Shown: positions 15,603 through 23,942, numbered from the stretch's first letter. The stretch: 64,000 bases of DNA from Methanoculleus oceani (GCF_023702065.1 NZ_QFDM01000002.1:496001-560000); one strand, 5' to 3'. The notes: a model not told the origin generated them from the sequence alone. Numbers and translations: made by a program.

Positions 15603-16199
15603 TCATGCCCTGACCGCATGTTTCGAGACCACCTTCCCGTCGCGTTTATCCACGATCTCCACCGTGACCTCGACTCCCGGGTAGAAGGTTCCGTCGGAGA
15701 GGTCCGCCGTCATCTCCTCGCCCGGGTTCCAGTAGGAGGTGCGGCAGCCGTCGCCCTCGAGGAACCTCACCCCGTAGTGGTGCGACGAGATGAGGAGGTG
15801 GCCGTTTAAGGTCTGGACGATGCAGACTTTCTGGCCGTTCTTGTAGAAGACTGCTCTCAGGCAGTCGTTCTCGTAGACCGTAGTGCCGTTGTTCTTGAGG
15901 GTGACCCTGCTTGCATAGGTCAGCTCCCCGGTATCCTCGCTCGTGTGCGCAATCCCGGTGATGACGATCGGGGGCTCTCCGGGCTCCGTCCACGACCAGG
16001 ACGGGACCATCGCGAGCAGCAGCAGCAGGACGAGAGCGGCAAGGATGATGGTTACGGCAACCATCAGGAACGTGCCGTGCGTATCCGAGAGAGCGCTTTC
16101 GCCCGCTTTCGTCCGCCTTACGAGGGCTCCCCGTGAGCCGGAGGGGTGCGGCGCCCTCCGCGCGGCGCGGGGCGGCCTGGCCCTAATACTCCATCCCAT
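15603..16199 (-). CDS. Pilin-like secreted protein with type IV pilin N-terminus
   Basis: This 198-residue protein has a long basic leader, then ESALSDTHGTFLMVAVTIILAALVLLLLL in outline (about 37-65), the pattern of archaeal type IV pilin-like proteins processed just before a hydrophobic helix. A beta-rich extracellular domain follows, with three cysteines (about 120-165). The only usable start is ATG 16199, which overlaps the transglutaminase gene by 17 nt and gives an unusually long leader. It is co-transcribed with that membrane transglutaminase. Cysteines and pairing suggest a cell-surface role. It resembles DUF1628-type proteins but is not firmly identified. Confidence 0.68.
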   Translation of the reverse strand: MGWSIRARPPRAARRAPHPSGSRGALVRRTKAGESALSDTHGTFLMVAVTIILAALVLLLLLAMVPSWSWTEPGEPPIVITGIAHTSEDTGELTYASRVTLKNNGTTVYENDCLRAVFYKNGQKVCIVQTLNGHLLISSHHYGVRFLEGDGCRTSYWNPGEEMTADLSDGTFYPGVEVTVEIVDKRDGKVVSKHAVRA

Positions 16200-17088
16200 A
16201 CGACTGAGCCAGGTTCCGGTAACGGCCGTATGTGTACTGGTCCAGTTCGGGGCCCATGCCCCGTATCTTGTTCCACTCGGCGGCGTCGGCATGCTCCCGC
16301 CAGATCCCCTCGAAGGAGTCTCCGTCCGCCACGACGAAGACCTTCGGGTTCGATGTCAGCTTCTCTCCGGTCCCCCCGTATTCCCCTCCGGCATCGGTCG
16401 GGATGGACGGTATCGTGGTCTCGATGAACGCGTACCCGGTCTTCCCGTAGCAGTACCGGTCGGGCGCCTTGATGCCCACGGCCATATGCGATTCCTGCTC
16501 GAACTCAAAGACCGCGACGCCGTACCCCAGGTCACGGAGAAGGTAGGCGAGCAGGAGCGACTTCTCGTCGCAGTCCCCGTTCTCGTGATAGAGCACGTGG
16601 TACGGATACTTGGCTGCCGTATCGTACGAGTAATCGGCGTACTCGATCTTCTGCACCATGCTGATCGCGGCCCGCACCTGGTTCTCGCGGTCGGCCTCGG
16701 CAGCCCGGATGTTCTCGGCCAGCTGCTTCAGGTACCGGTCCTGGATGCTTTCATTGATAAACTGGATCCAGTAATCGCGTTCGATGCGGAACGGGGTAGG
16801 ATACTTCGTGGACAGATAGTCGTTTACCCCCCGGTAGGCATCAAACCGGATCAGGCCCGTTTTGCCGCGGAGAACATACTGGTAGTTGATGGTCTTTGGT
16901 CCTTTCTCCAGGGTTTCGTTGGAGATCTCCGGTGAACTGAGGCCCGACGCTTCAAGCGTCCCGGTGACCGTCGTTCCTACCGACGAGACGATCTGCCCGC
17001 CCCAGATGGCGGCTATGCCGAGGACGACAAGAATGACGATCACCTTGCCGAGAGGGATTCTGTGCTGATGGTTCCGGTCGCCGGACAT
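16183..17088 (-). CDS. Membrane-anchored transglutaminase-like protein
   Basis: The 301 residues start with one hydrophobic helix (about 13-35) and an extracytoplasmic transglutaminase-like domain. The catalytic cysteine is in ENGDCDEKSLLLAYLLRDLGY (about 170-190), and the histidine is in EQESHMAVGI (about 198). Such domains act as cysteine proteases or cross-linkers; activity here is inferred. A TATA box (minus strand, 17107-17120) is centred 26 nt upstream of ATG 17088, so the mRNA is probably leaderless. The downstream pilin-like gene overlaps by 17 nt, so a surface protein substrate is plausible. Confidence 0.83.
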   Translation of the reverse strand: MSGDRNHQHRIPLGKVIVILVVLGIAAIWGGQIVSSVGTTVTGTLEASGLSSPEISNETLEKGPKTINYQYVLRGKTGLIRFDAYRGVNDYLSTKYPTPFRIERDYWIQFINESIQDRYLKQLAENIRAAEADRENQVRAAISMVQKIEYADYSYDTAAKYPYHVLYHENGDCDEKSLLLAYLLRDLGYGVAVFEFEQESHMAVGIKAPDRYCYGKTGYAFIETTIPSIPTDAGGEYGGTGEKLTSNPKVFVVADGDSFEGIWREHADAAEWNKIRGMGPELDQYTYGRYRNLAQSYGMEY

Positions 17089-17106
17089 ACGATGAGAAAT
17101 TCATCA

Positions 17107-17120
17107 CTAAATATATAAAG
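17107..17120 (-). promoter_or_regulatory. TATA box of the transglutaminase operon
   Basis: Minus-strand CTTTATATATTTAG is centred 26 nt before ATG 17088. The predicted start of transcription coincides with the start codon. Confidence 0.72.
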
Positions 17121-17372
17121 ATTTTTAAAATAATCTCATGACCGAAAAGGAGGTTCTGAGATAGTATCCAGGGAGATCGACGTTTGGCCTTAATGGCCCC
17201 GCAGTCTGCAAGGGGCTGCCCGCCCGGAACTCTTCGTCAACGCTTCCGGCTCGAGTCGCCGGGGCCCATGCTTCCCGCCGGTACGGCCGGGCATATCTGC
17301 CCTCCACAGCAGGAAGAGGCCTGCAGGCAGGGGAGGGGTAAACCTTCTTCTCCTTCAGGGCGAGGAGGGATC

Positions 17373-18311
17373 ATGGCAGAAGCAGAACGAACCCAGCTAC
17401 CCGGGTACGTACGCCTGTCCCGGAGCGGCGAACTGGAGGAGCGGGCGCGGCGGGCGCACGAGGTGCTCCGCGACTGTGTCGTCTGCCCCCAGGAGTGCCA
17501 CGTGAATCGTATCGAGGGCGAAGAGGGGTTCTGCCGGACCGGCCTCCTGCCGAAGGTCTCGAGTTACAGCCCGCATTTCGGTGAAGAGCCCCCGCTTGTG
17601 GGGAGGAACGGATCGGGGACGATATTCTTCTCCGGCTGCAACATGCGGTGCGAGTTCTGCCAGAACTTCGAGATCAGCCAGTGCGGGGTCGGCCACGCGG
17701 TCTCGTGCGAAGACCTCGCCGGGATCATGCTCCGCCTGCAGGAACGCCGGTGTCACAACATCAACCTCGTTTCCCCCTCGCACGTCGTCCCCCAGATCCT
17801 TCGTGCGGTCGCCCTCGCCGCCCCCCGGGGCCTCAACGTCCCCCTGGTCTATAACAGCGGGGGCTACGACGCCGTGGAGACCCTGCGGCTCCTCGACGGC
17901 GTCATCGACATCTACATGCCGGACGCGAAGTACGGGCGGGACGACGTGGCGCTGGAACTCTCCCATGCCCCCGGCTATACCGGTCGCATGCAGGCCGCCC
18001 TGAAAGAGATGCACCGGCAGGTCGGGGACCTGACGATCAGGGACGGTCTTGCGGTGCGGGGCATGATCATCAGGCACCTGGTGCTCCCAGGAAACCTCGC
18101 GAACAGCGAGATCGTGATGAAGTTCATCGCCGACGAACTGTCGCGGGACTCCTACGTGAACGTCATGGCGCAGTACCACCCGGCATGGAGGGCATCCGAA
18201 GGGGGGAGAAGCCCGGTGCTTGCGGCGCTGCAGCGCCCGATCACGGCGCGGGAGTACCGGTATGCCATCGACTGCGCAAAGGAGAACGGTCTCTCAAGGG
18301 GGTTCCCGTGA
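17373..18311 (+). CDS. Radical SAM protein, pyruvate-formate-lyase-activating-enzyme-like
   Basis: This 312-residue radical SAM protein carries FFSGCNMRCEFCQNFEIS (about 89-106), giving the CxxxCxxC iron-sulfur site. An N-terminal cysteine set (CVVCPQECHVNR, EGFCRTG, about 35-56) is typical of the PflX/COG1313 group of uncharacterised activating enzymes. ATG 17373 is preceded by GAGGAGG, which decides against the longer open frame. Its target glycyl radical enzyme or peptide is not in this window. The PP2C gene begins about 80 nt after its stop on the same strand. Confidence 0.87.
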   Translation: MAEAERTQLPGYVRLSRSGELEERARRAHEVLRDCVVCPQECHVNRIEGEEGFCRTGLLPKVSSYSPHFGEEPPLVGRNGSGTIFFSGCNMRCEFCQNFEISQCGVGHAVSCEDLAGIMLRLQERRCHNINLVSPSHVVPQILRAVALAAPRGLNVPLVYNSGGYDAVETLRLLDGVIDIYMPDAKYGRDDVALELSHAPGYTGRMQAALKEMHRQVGDLTIRDGLAVRGMIIRHLVLPGNLANSEIVMKFIADELSRDSYVNVMAQYHPAWRASEGGRSPVLAALQRPITAREYRYAIDCAKENGLSRGFP

Positions 18312-18391
18312 GAGACGGGCGGGCGCACTCCCGGGGAGAGGGGCCACCAAAAGAATATCCGCTCGAACGGAGAGAGAACTCTGGAGTGCAG

Positions 18392-19111
18392 GTGAGGAGA
18401 GAGTCGGGACCCCGGTACGCGGCGATGAGCGATACCGGGGGTCGGGAACGGAATGAGGACGCTTACTTTACCGGCCGGGTCAATGGGTATCACGTATTCG
18501 CCGTCGCGGACGGGCTCGGGGGGCATGCCTGCGGAGAGGTTGCAAGCAGGATGGCAGTCGAGATCCTTGAAGAGACCGCAGGCGAGGAGCTCCCGGCGAC
18601 CGGGCCTGCCGAAGTGCTCGAACGCGCATTCGAGCGCATCAACGCCGCAATATTCGATTATAACAGGGAGAACAGCCTGAACGCAGGAACGACGCTCTCG
18701 GCGGTGATCGTCGGTGAGTCGGGCAGGTGCTGGATCGGCACGGTGGGCGACAGCAGGACGCATATCGTCACGCCGTCGTCGGTCTGGCATACGCGCGACC
18801 AGAGTTACGTCCAGGGCCTGGTGGCATCGGGAGTCATCTCCCCTGCCGAGGCGATGCTCCACCCGAGAAAGAACGTCCTGACACAGGCGCTCGGGCTCGC
18901 AGCCCGGGTGCAGGTCGACCTCGACGAACAGGAACTCGCCGGAGGAGTCCTCGTCATCAGTTCGGACGGGCTTCACGACTACGTCCCGGAGAGCGTCATC
19001 CGGGAGATCGTGACGGCAAACGACCCCGATACGGCATGCCGGAGACTGATCGCTGCCGCAAGGGACGCGGCAAGCACCGACAACACCACGGTGATCGTCG
19101 CTCGAGCCTAA
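18392..19111 (+). CDS. PP2C-family serine/threonine protein phosphatase
   Basis: This metal-dependent phosphatase removes phosphate from Ser/Thr residues. The 239 residues show the PP2C motifs: RYAAMSDTGGRERNEDAYF (about 8-26), VADGLGGHACGEVAS (about 37-51), GTTLSAVIV (about 98), VGDSRTHIV (about 117), SSDGLHDYV (about 189) and STDNTTVIVA (about 229). I use GTG 18392, with GGAG 5 nt upstream; GTG 18386 is an alternative, and ATG 18425 would cut into the first strand. No partner kinase is adjacent. The downstream region is a hairpin repeat array. Confidence 0.88.
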   Translation: MRRESGPRYAAMSDTGGRERNEDAYFTGRVNGYHVFAVADGLGGHACGEVASRMAVEILEETAGEELPATGPAEVLERAFERINAAIFDYNRENSLNAGTTLSAVIVGESGRCWIGTVGDSRTHIVTPSSVWHTRDQSYVQGLVASGVISPAEAMLHPRKNVLTQALGLAARVQVDLDEQELAGGVLVISSDGLHDYVPESVIREIVTANDPDTACRRLIAAARDAASTDNTTVIVARA

Positions 19112-19420
19112 ACCCCGTCCGCGTTTCGCGGTGCTCATGCTCCGGCCCTTCCGCCAGTCGCACTACGCTCCCGCCAGTCGTTACTCGCACCTTCGGTGCT
19201 CGAACTCCGGCCCTTCGGCCCGTCGCATCCTACGGACCGTCGTTACTCGCACCTAACGGTGCTCGAACTCCGGCCCTTCGGCCCGTCGCATCCTACGGAC
19301 CATCGTTACTCGCACCTGCGGTGCTCGAACTCCGGCCCTTCGGCCCGTCGCATCCTACGGACCATCGTTACTCGCACCTAACGGTGCTCGAACTCCTGCC
19401 GCTCGCTACGCTCCCGCCCG
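19112..19420. repeat. Hairpin-rich tandem repeat array, about 62-63 bp period
   Basis: The word TTACTCGCACCT recurs at 19181, 19243, 19306 and 19368 (spacing 62, 63, 62). Each unit carries GCACC-loop-GGTGC with loop TTC, TAAC or TGC, then GGCC-CTTC-GGCC and TCC-TAC-GGA. It lies between the convergent PP2C and HEAT-repeat genes and supplies the last codons of the HEAT gene. Related arrays are at 8884-9160, 29327-29450 and 34690-35110. Confidence 0.85.
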
Positions 19421-19932
19421 TCGTTTTCCGCATCGTGGAGCGCCTCGAGGATCGCCGCCCGGACGCCTTCCGTCGCCTCACCCTCCAGGGCGGCACGCAG
19501 CGCCAGAACCGCATCCTCGCCGCCGATCATGCCGAGGGATCGGGCAGCACTCCGCTGCACGAACTCGTTCTCATCGCGTTGCATGAGGCGAAGGCGTGCA
19601 ACCGCCCGGGGATCGACGAGCAGCCCGAGCCCCTTCGCCGCCATGTAGCGGACATGGTCCTTTTCGTCGTCGAGGGCAGCGATGAGAGACGCATACGCCT
19701 CGCCGTCGCCGATCAGCCCGAGGACCTCCGCCGCACGATAGCGCACCTTCCAGTCGTCGTTCTGCAGCAGGGCAATACAGGCGGGTATGGCCGGTCGCCC
19801 GAGCGCCACGAGTCCGCGCATCGCTTCCACCCGCACCGCCTTGTCCGGGTCGGAGAGCCTTGAGATGAGAATCTGCAGGTCCCGGCTATTCAAACGATCG
19901 TCTTCCGGTTCAGGGGGTATACTCTGAGTCAT
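19378..19932 (-). CDS. HEAT-repeat protein
   Basis: This 184-residue soluble protein has about four HEAT repeats of about 31 residues, each resembling DxxVRxxAAxxLGxIGD, for example DDWKVRYRAAEVLGLIGDGE (about 59-78) and DHVRYMAAKGLGLLVDPRA (about 92-110). Such repeats form curved scaffolds; PBS-lyase-type HEAT proteins are common in methanogens. The start is ATG 19932 (MTQSIPPE). The tail after about residue 171 (NDGRERSERQEFEHR) is encoded by the adjacent hairpin repeat, so the original end was probably shorter. Partner unknown. Confidence 0.82.
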   Translation of the reverse strand: MTQSIPPEPEDDRLNSRDLQILISRLSDPDKAVRVEAMRGLVALGRPAIPACIALLQNDDWKVRYRAAEVLGLIGDGEAYASLIAALDDEKDHVRYMAAKGLGLLVDPRAVARLRLMQRDENEFVQRSAARSLGMIGGEDAVLALRAALEGEATEGVRAAILEALHDAENDGRERSERQEFEHR

Positions 19933-20058
19933 GGTTCCGTCACATCCGCGGTGTACGCCGGGGCGTAGATAAACGTTGAAGCGGCTGCGTAATAAGTTCT
20001 CAGGAGCGCCGGAGCTCGTTGCAGGCACCGAATCCCGGCGGCAGCCCCTGCCGTCAGG

Positions 20059-20184
20059 TCAGAGACCCGATGCGTAGAGGACCATGCCTGCAAAGATAAG
20101 AACGAGGATACCGGTCCCGAAGATGAGCGTCCCCAGAATATCGAACACGGGATCGCTCGTGATCCATTTTCCCAGAACATGCAT
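20059..20184 (-). CDS. Small single-helix membrane protein, 41 residues
   Basis: The predicted peptide MHVLGKWITSDPVFDILGTL continues into one hydrophobic helix of about 22 residues ending VLYASGL. A strong TATA box (minus strand, 20205-20219) is centred about 28 nt upstream of ATG 20184, which suggests a leaderless mRNA and supports this start. It is not part of an operon. No family is recognised. Confidence 0.62.
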   Translation of the reverse strand: MHVLGKWITSDPVFDILGTLIFGTGILVLIFAGMVLYASGL

Positions 20185-20204
20185 GAAAGCGCATACTTCA
20201 TCAA

Positions 20205-20219
20205 GGTATATATATTTTA
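20205..20219 (-). promoter_or_regulatory. TATA box of the 41-residue membrane protein gene
   Basis: Minus-strand TAAAATATATATACC is centred about 28 nt before ATG 20184. Confidence 0.65.
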
Positions 20220-20403
20220 CCTGAAGAATAAAAATAACATCTAACATATAATAATTTTCACTACCGATAATTCCAGAATTTCTGCCTCCCAGGATTATCG
20301 GCAAACTCAGGGGGCAGCACGGTTATTCCCGGCAGCCCGTGAGTTTATTACTCCCCGGCAGGGGGAACGGCTCCGCTGATACCTGGAAAATGAAAGAAAG
20401 TGA

Positions 20404-20476
20404 CGCCCAGGACGGAATTCGAATCCGTGTCGACGGCGTGACAGGCCGTCATGATAGGCCACTACACTACCTGGGC
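20404..20476 (-). tRNA. tRNA-Asp (anticodon GTC)
   Basis: The 73-nt minus-strand sequence folds as a cloverleaf: acceptor GCCCAGG/CCTGGGC with discriminator G, anticodon loop CTGTCAC and T-loop GTTCGAAT-like GATTCGAAT. The anticodon GTC reads aspartate codons. No CCA is encoded. It follows tRNA-Tyr by 18 nt in the same direction, and a T-rich stretch follows it. Confidence 0.96.
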
Positions 20477-20494
20477 ACTCAATGTTCGAGGGGA

Positions 20495-20601
20495 TCCCGC
20501 CTCCCGGATTCGAACCGGGGACATCGCGGTAGCCGCGCAGTTCGCCCGAGAGCGAAGACTATACTACAGCCGCGCACTCTACCAGTCTGAGTTAAGGCGG
20601 G
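20495..20601 (-). tRNA. tRNA-Tyr (anticodon GTA) with a 33-nt intron
   Basis: Acceptor CCCGCCT/AGGCGGG with discriminator A, and anticodon stem CGCGG/CCGCG. Exon 1 ends CTGTAG (20564-20569) and exon 2 begins ACCGCG (20530 downward), so the intron is 20531-20563, after position 37. This is the usual archaeal place, cut by the splicing endonuclease at a bulge-helix-bulge and joined by RtcB. Without the intron the tRNA is 74 nt. Confidence 0.95.
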
Positions 20602-20684
20602 TCTCTGCTCTAATAATGTTGTCGGGAGAGGTTATTATAGATTTCGTCGAATCCTCAAGGCATTGCACGACCCGGACGTTATTG

Positions 20685-20693
20685 TTTATATAC
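20685..20693 (+). promoter_or_regulatory. TATA box of the LeuA/CimA-type gene
   Basis: TTTATATAC is centred about 26 nt upstream of ATG 20715. This predicts transcription starting at that ATG, and so supports it as the original start codon even though its reading frame is closed at 20775. Confidence 0.65.
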
Positions 20694-20714
20694 GACCTCG
20701 GATAATGGGTAAGT

Positions 20715-22293
20715 ATGAACCCTACAAACGCTGAAGCACCCAGGAACGCTGAAGCGTACTGTCTTCTTCACCGATAGCCGTGCGAAAAAGAACGTCACTG
20801 TTTTCGACACCACACTGCGCGACGGTGAACAAACGCCGGGCATCTCCTTCACGCTGGAAGAGAAACTCGGTATTGCTGAACAGCTCTCCGGAATAGGAGT
20901 CCACGCCATCGAAGCGGGCTTTCCCGCATCCTCCGATGCCGAACGCCAGATCGTCAAGGCCATAAAAGGTCTCGGCCTCCCCACGCAGGTCTGCGGCCTT
21001 GCGCGGTCGCTCCCGGCCGACGTGGATGCGTGCATCGACTGCGACGTCGATATGGTCCATGTCTTCATCCCGACGTCCGACGTCCAGCGCGAGTACACCA
21101 TCAAAAAGACCCGCGAACAGGTCCTCGAAACCACCGGCGAGATCATCGCGTATACCCGCGACCATATCGGCCGGTGCATGTTCTCCGCGATGGACGCCAC
21201 GAGGACCGACCCCGATTACCTGATAGAGGTATACCGCATTGCGGTGGACGCCGGGGCCACGATCATCAACGTGCCCGACACGGTCGGCGTGATCACCCCG
21301 ACGGCCATGAAACGCCTCATCGAACGGATCGACCGGGAGGTGAACTGCCCGATCGACGTCCACTGCCACAACGACTTCGGGCTTGCGGTGGCGAACACCA
21401 TCGCAGCGGTCGAGAGCGGCGCCTCCCAGGTGCAGGTGACGGTGAACGGCCTCGGCGAGCGGGCGGGAAACGCCGATCTCGCACAGACGGTGATGGCTCT
21501 ATCCTCCATCTACGGGATCGACACCGGTATCCGGACGACGAGCCTTGTCGAGACCTCACGGCTTGTCTCGCGCTACGCGGGGATGAGCATCCCCGCCACG
21601 CAGCCGATCGTCGGCGAGAACGCTTTCGCCCACGAGAGCGGGATCCATTCCCACGGCGTCATCACCCGGTCGGATACGTTCGAGCCCGGGATCATGACGC
21701 CGGAGATGGTCGGCCACCGGCGCAGGCTGAAACTCGGCAAACACGCCGGCAGGCATGCGGTCAGGCAGATGCTCGCCGAGGTGCACATGGATCCCGCGGA
21801 CGCCCAGTTAGACGAGATCGTCCTGCGGGTGAAGGCGATTGCCGGCAAGGGCAAGCGGGTGACGGACGCGGATCTCTATGAGATCGCCGAAAGCGTCATG
21901 CAGCTCGCGCCCGACGAAAAGACCCTGAAACTCCAGGATGTCGCCATCATGACCGGCAACCACGTGATCCCGACAGCCAGTGTCCGGGCAACGGTCGACG
22001 GAGTCGAGCATTCCTTCTCGAGCATCGGCAACGGCCCGGTGGACGCGGCCGTGCGGGCGATCCTCGGGATCATCCCGGCCCCGGTTCACCTGAAGGAGTT
22101 CAATATCGAGGCAATCTCCGGGGGCACCGATGCACTGGGGCACGTTACTATCGCCGTCGAGGACGAGCAGGGCCGGGTCTTCGATGCCAGCGCCTCAAGC
22201 GACGACATCATCCTCGCATCCGTCGAGGCAGTGATCAACGCGATCAACCTCGTCTGCCGGACGCGAAAAAATGACCGCGAGCGGGAGGAGTGA
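20715..22293 (+). CDS. 2-isopropylmalate synthase / (R)-citramalate synthase family protein, apparent 5' frameshift
   Basis: The enzyme condenses acetyl-CoA with a 2-oxo acid for leucine or isoleucine synthesis. The long open frame begins VTVFDTTLRDGEQTPG at about 20794, with the metal site VHCHNDFGLA near 21355 and NGLGERAGN near 21445, and ends with a LeuA-type allosteric domain. That domain argues against AksA and for LeuA or CimA. No ATG, GTG or TTG occurs in this frame between the stop at 20716-20718 and GTG 21022, which lies inside the catalytic barrel. ATG 20715 is in another frame (MNPTNAEAPRNAEAYCLLHR, then TAG 20775-20777). One surplus base near 20763-20770 would join the two. Sequencing error, CTG start or real frameshift are all open. 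Confidence 0.85.
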
Positions 22294-22305
22294 GCACCTC
22301 ACTCC
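22287..22305. terminator. Hairpin between the convergent leuA-like and prefoldin genes
   Basis: GGAGTGAG-CAC-CTCACTCC is a perfect 8-bp stem over the stop codon of the leuA-like gene, followed by ATTTTCGTTT. It could stop transcription from both sides. Confidence 0.55.
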
Positions 22306-22329
22306 ATTTTCGTTTAACAAAAAGGAGTT

Positions 22330-22701
22330 TCAGGCGGGGCCGGAAGGCTGCTGTTTTCCTTCCAGCGCTCCCCTGATCTGTGAGGATAATTGTTCGAACC
22401 TGCCCTGCAGGGCCTTCTCCTGTTTCTCGAGCGACTTAACCCGGAGTTCGAGCGTCTCGATGCGCTCGTTTAAGGAAGCAAGCACCTGCTCCTTGTTCTT
22501 CTGCATCATGACGCTGCCGACGTTCATGAAGACCGCCGCATCCTCGGAGACGTCGGCCAGATCCTCGACCGCCCGCCTGGCTTCGCGGATCGTCAGTTCG
22601 TACTGCGCTTTCTGTGAGACCACGGTCTGCAGCTGCTGCTGCATCTGCTGAAGCATCGCCAGCTGGTTCTGTACTTTCGGTGGGATGTTTTCCATATTCA
22701 T
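22330..22701 (-). CDS. pfdB: Prefoldin subunit beta
   Basis: Prefoldin is a hexamer (two alpha, four beta) that captures unfolded proteins and hands them to the thermosome. The 123 residues form two long coiled-coil helices (about 10-50 and 75-112) around the short beta region DVSEDAAVFMNVGSVMM (about 56-72), as in the family. ATG 22701 has GAGGAG 5 nt upstream; the next ATG (22695) is less well placed. It is the distal gene of the archaeal translation/RNA-processing superoperon, behind pcc1. Confidence 0.95.
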   Translation of the reverse strand: MNMENIPPKVQNQLAMLQQMQQQLQTVVSQKAQYELTIREARRAVEDLADVSEDAAVFMNVGSVMMQKNKEQVLASLNERIETLELRVKSLEKQEKALQGRFEQLSSQIRGALEGKQQPSGPA

Positions 22702-22852
22702 CAACACTCCTCGAATGGGACGAAGATCGGTAACAATATTTCGGGTGGCGGACAGGGGGCCTTCCCGGCCCTCCGCCCTTTCTCTACATGGTAGGGGCGT
22801 GGAACCCATAAAATGTGAGGGTTCGCGGCAGAGAACTTCGTCGCGCCCGTTC

Positions 22853-23116
22853 TCAGGCCGCCCGGGGACAATCATCCCCCGGGGCGGCGATCTCCCGCAT
22901 CTCGACTGCTATGGTGATCAGCCGCAGCCAGGTGTTGAGGGCCGCACGGAGCGCGGGTATATCGGTGGCGGTCACCTCGAGGACGAGCGTATCGTCGTCC
23001 GCGAGCCTTACACGGGCCGACGACCGGCCCCCCACGTCGCCCATCTCCTGACGGACGGAGTGGTAGAGGGCACGGGCATCGCCGGTGGTGAACCGGAAGA
23101 CCGCCGTATGCATCAT
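22853..23116 (-). CDS. pcc1: KEOPS complex subunit Pcc1
   Basis: Pcc1 is the dimerisation subunit of KEOPS, which makes N6-threonylcarbamoyl-adenosine in tRNAs. The 87-residue protein fits the family, with a VRLADDDTLVLEVTATDIPALRAALNTWLRLI pattern in outline: strands followed by a long helix. The ATGATG start at 23116 overlaps the stop of the Brix gene (ATGA). The Kae1/Bud32 and Cgi121 subunits are not in the window. Confidence 0.88.
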   Translation of the reverse strand: MMHTAVFRFTTGDARALYHSVRQEMGDVGGRSSARVRLADDDTLVLEVTATDIPALRAALNTWLRLITIAVEMREIAAPGDDCPRAA

Positions 23117-23517
23117 GGGACAACCTTTAAGGTGTAGCGCTTCCGCTGCGTCCCGTCAAAGACGATCCGGTGCTCCGGGAGGGTCTCACCGGCAAACGCG
23201 ACGTCGATGTGATCCTTGAGCGCCTCGTATACGGCGCGGTCCGAGACGAAGAGCCCGCGGGCGATCGCTCCGGCCCGCTCCTGGACGGAAAACGACCTGA
23301 CAGGGATCTCCGTCACCGGTTCTCCGCTTGAAAAAACCTGGATGAGAAAAAAAGGACCCGATCTGGAGACGATCAGAACCGGCTCGTCAAGGGAGAGGAG
23401 ATCGCCCATGCCCGCCTTGCCACGGGTGATATACTCCCCGCCGATTGAGAACGCCAGATCCCGGGAGAGGGAGCGCACCTCCGGGACCGGTTTGCGTGAC
23501 GTCGTGACGACCGTCAT
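23113..23517 (-). CDS. Brix domain-containing ribosome biogenesis protein (archaeal, short)
   Basis: This 134-residue protein begins [20 protein letters not shown], the N-terminus of the Brix domain, and has the conserved RGKAGMGDL (about 32) and the [12 protein letters not shown] end. Brix proteins help assemble the large ribosomal subunit. It overlaps the rpo12 stop at its 5' end (ATGA) and pcc1 at its 3' end, so three genes are coupled by 4-nt overlaps. The position in the superoperon is usual for Archaea. Confidence 0.87.
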   Translation of the reverse strand: MTVVTTSRKPVPEVRSLSRDLAFSIGGEYITRGKAGMGDLLSLDEPVLIVSRSGPFFLIQVFSSGEPVTEIPVRSFSVQERAGAIARGLFVSDRAVYEALKDHIDVAFAGETLPEHRIVFDGTQRKRYTLKVVP

Positions 23518-23645
23518 CGAGCCTTCAGGTCTTTTATTGCGGCGCCGCGTTCCTTGAAGAGGATGCGGTGTCCACAGTAGGGACAGCGTATATTGACGTC
23601 GATTTCGACTTTTTGTTTACAACGAGCGCACTTATAGGCAGCCAC
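23514..23645 (-). CDS. DNA-directed RNA polymerase subunit Rpo12 (RpoP)
   Basis: This 43-residue zinc protein starts at GTG 23645: [18 protein letters not shown], then [14 protein letters not shown]. The CxxC pairs at residues 6/9 and 21/24 bind zinc as in Rpb12. It is a core subunit of archaeal RNA polymerase. It lies 6 nt after the L37Ae gene and overlaps the Brix start. It is shorter than 60 residues and easily missed. Confidence 0.93.
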   Translation of the reverse strand: MAAYKCARCKQKVEIDVNIRCPYCGHRILFKERGAAIKDLKAR

Positions 23646-23651
23646 GACCGA

Positions 23652-23942
23652 TTAACCCTCCTTCTGCAGCGAGCGCTCGATGCTCCGTGCAGCGACGCGC
23701 ATCGCCGGCGTCTCCGGAACATAGCTGCCGCCTGCAAACTTAAACCCGCACTTGCGGCACGACCAGATACCCGTTCCCTCGCGCTTGACCGCGTCCTGGT
23801 CGCAACGCGGGCAGACGTGGCTCGCACGGGAGACCTTCTCGATCTGGTTCACTCTCTTCCGGATAAACCGGCCATACCTCGGACCGAAACGTCCGGAACT
23901 TCCGACTACCCTGCCCTTGGCTCTCTGTTTGCGATTTGCCAT
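23652..23942 (-). CDS. 50S ribosomal protein L37Ae
   Basis: This 96-residue protein has the zinc finger CPRCDQDAVKREGTGIWSCRKC in outline (Cys at about 44, 47, 62 and 65), basic tails and the family segment FGPRYGRFIRKRV (about 19-31). It binds 23S rRNA in the large subunit. It is followed 6 nt later by rpo12. Upstream, only 55 nt separate it from SBDS, where many Archaea place the exosome genes. Confidence 0.95.
   Translation of the reverse strand: MANRKQRAKGRVVGSSGRFGPRYGRFIRKRVNQIEKVSRASHVCPRCDQDAVKREGTGIWSCRKCGFKFAGGSYVPETPAMRVAARSIERSLQKEG

Noticed and set aside
19181-19390. CRISPR-like array with 62-bp spacing
   Set aside because: The sequence between repeated words is itself conserved, so there are no variable spacers.
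20531-20563. Insertion or damage in the tRNA-Tyr gene
   Set aside because: It lies after position 37 and flanks can form a bulge-helix-bulge, so it is an ordinary archaeal intron.
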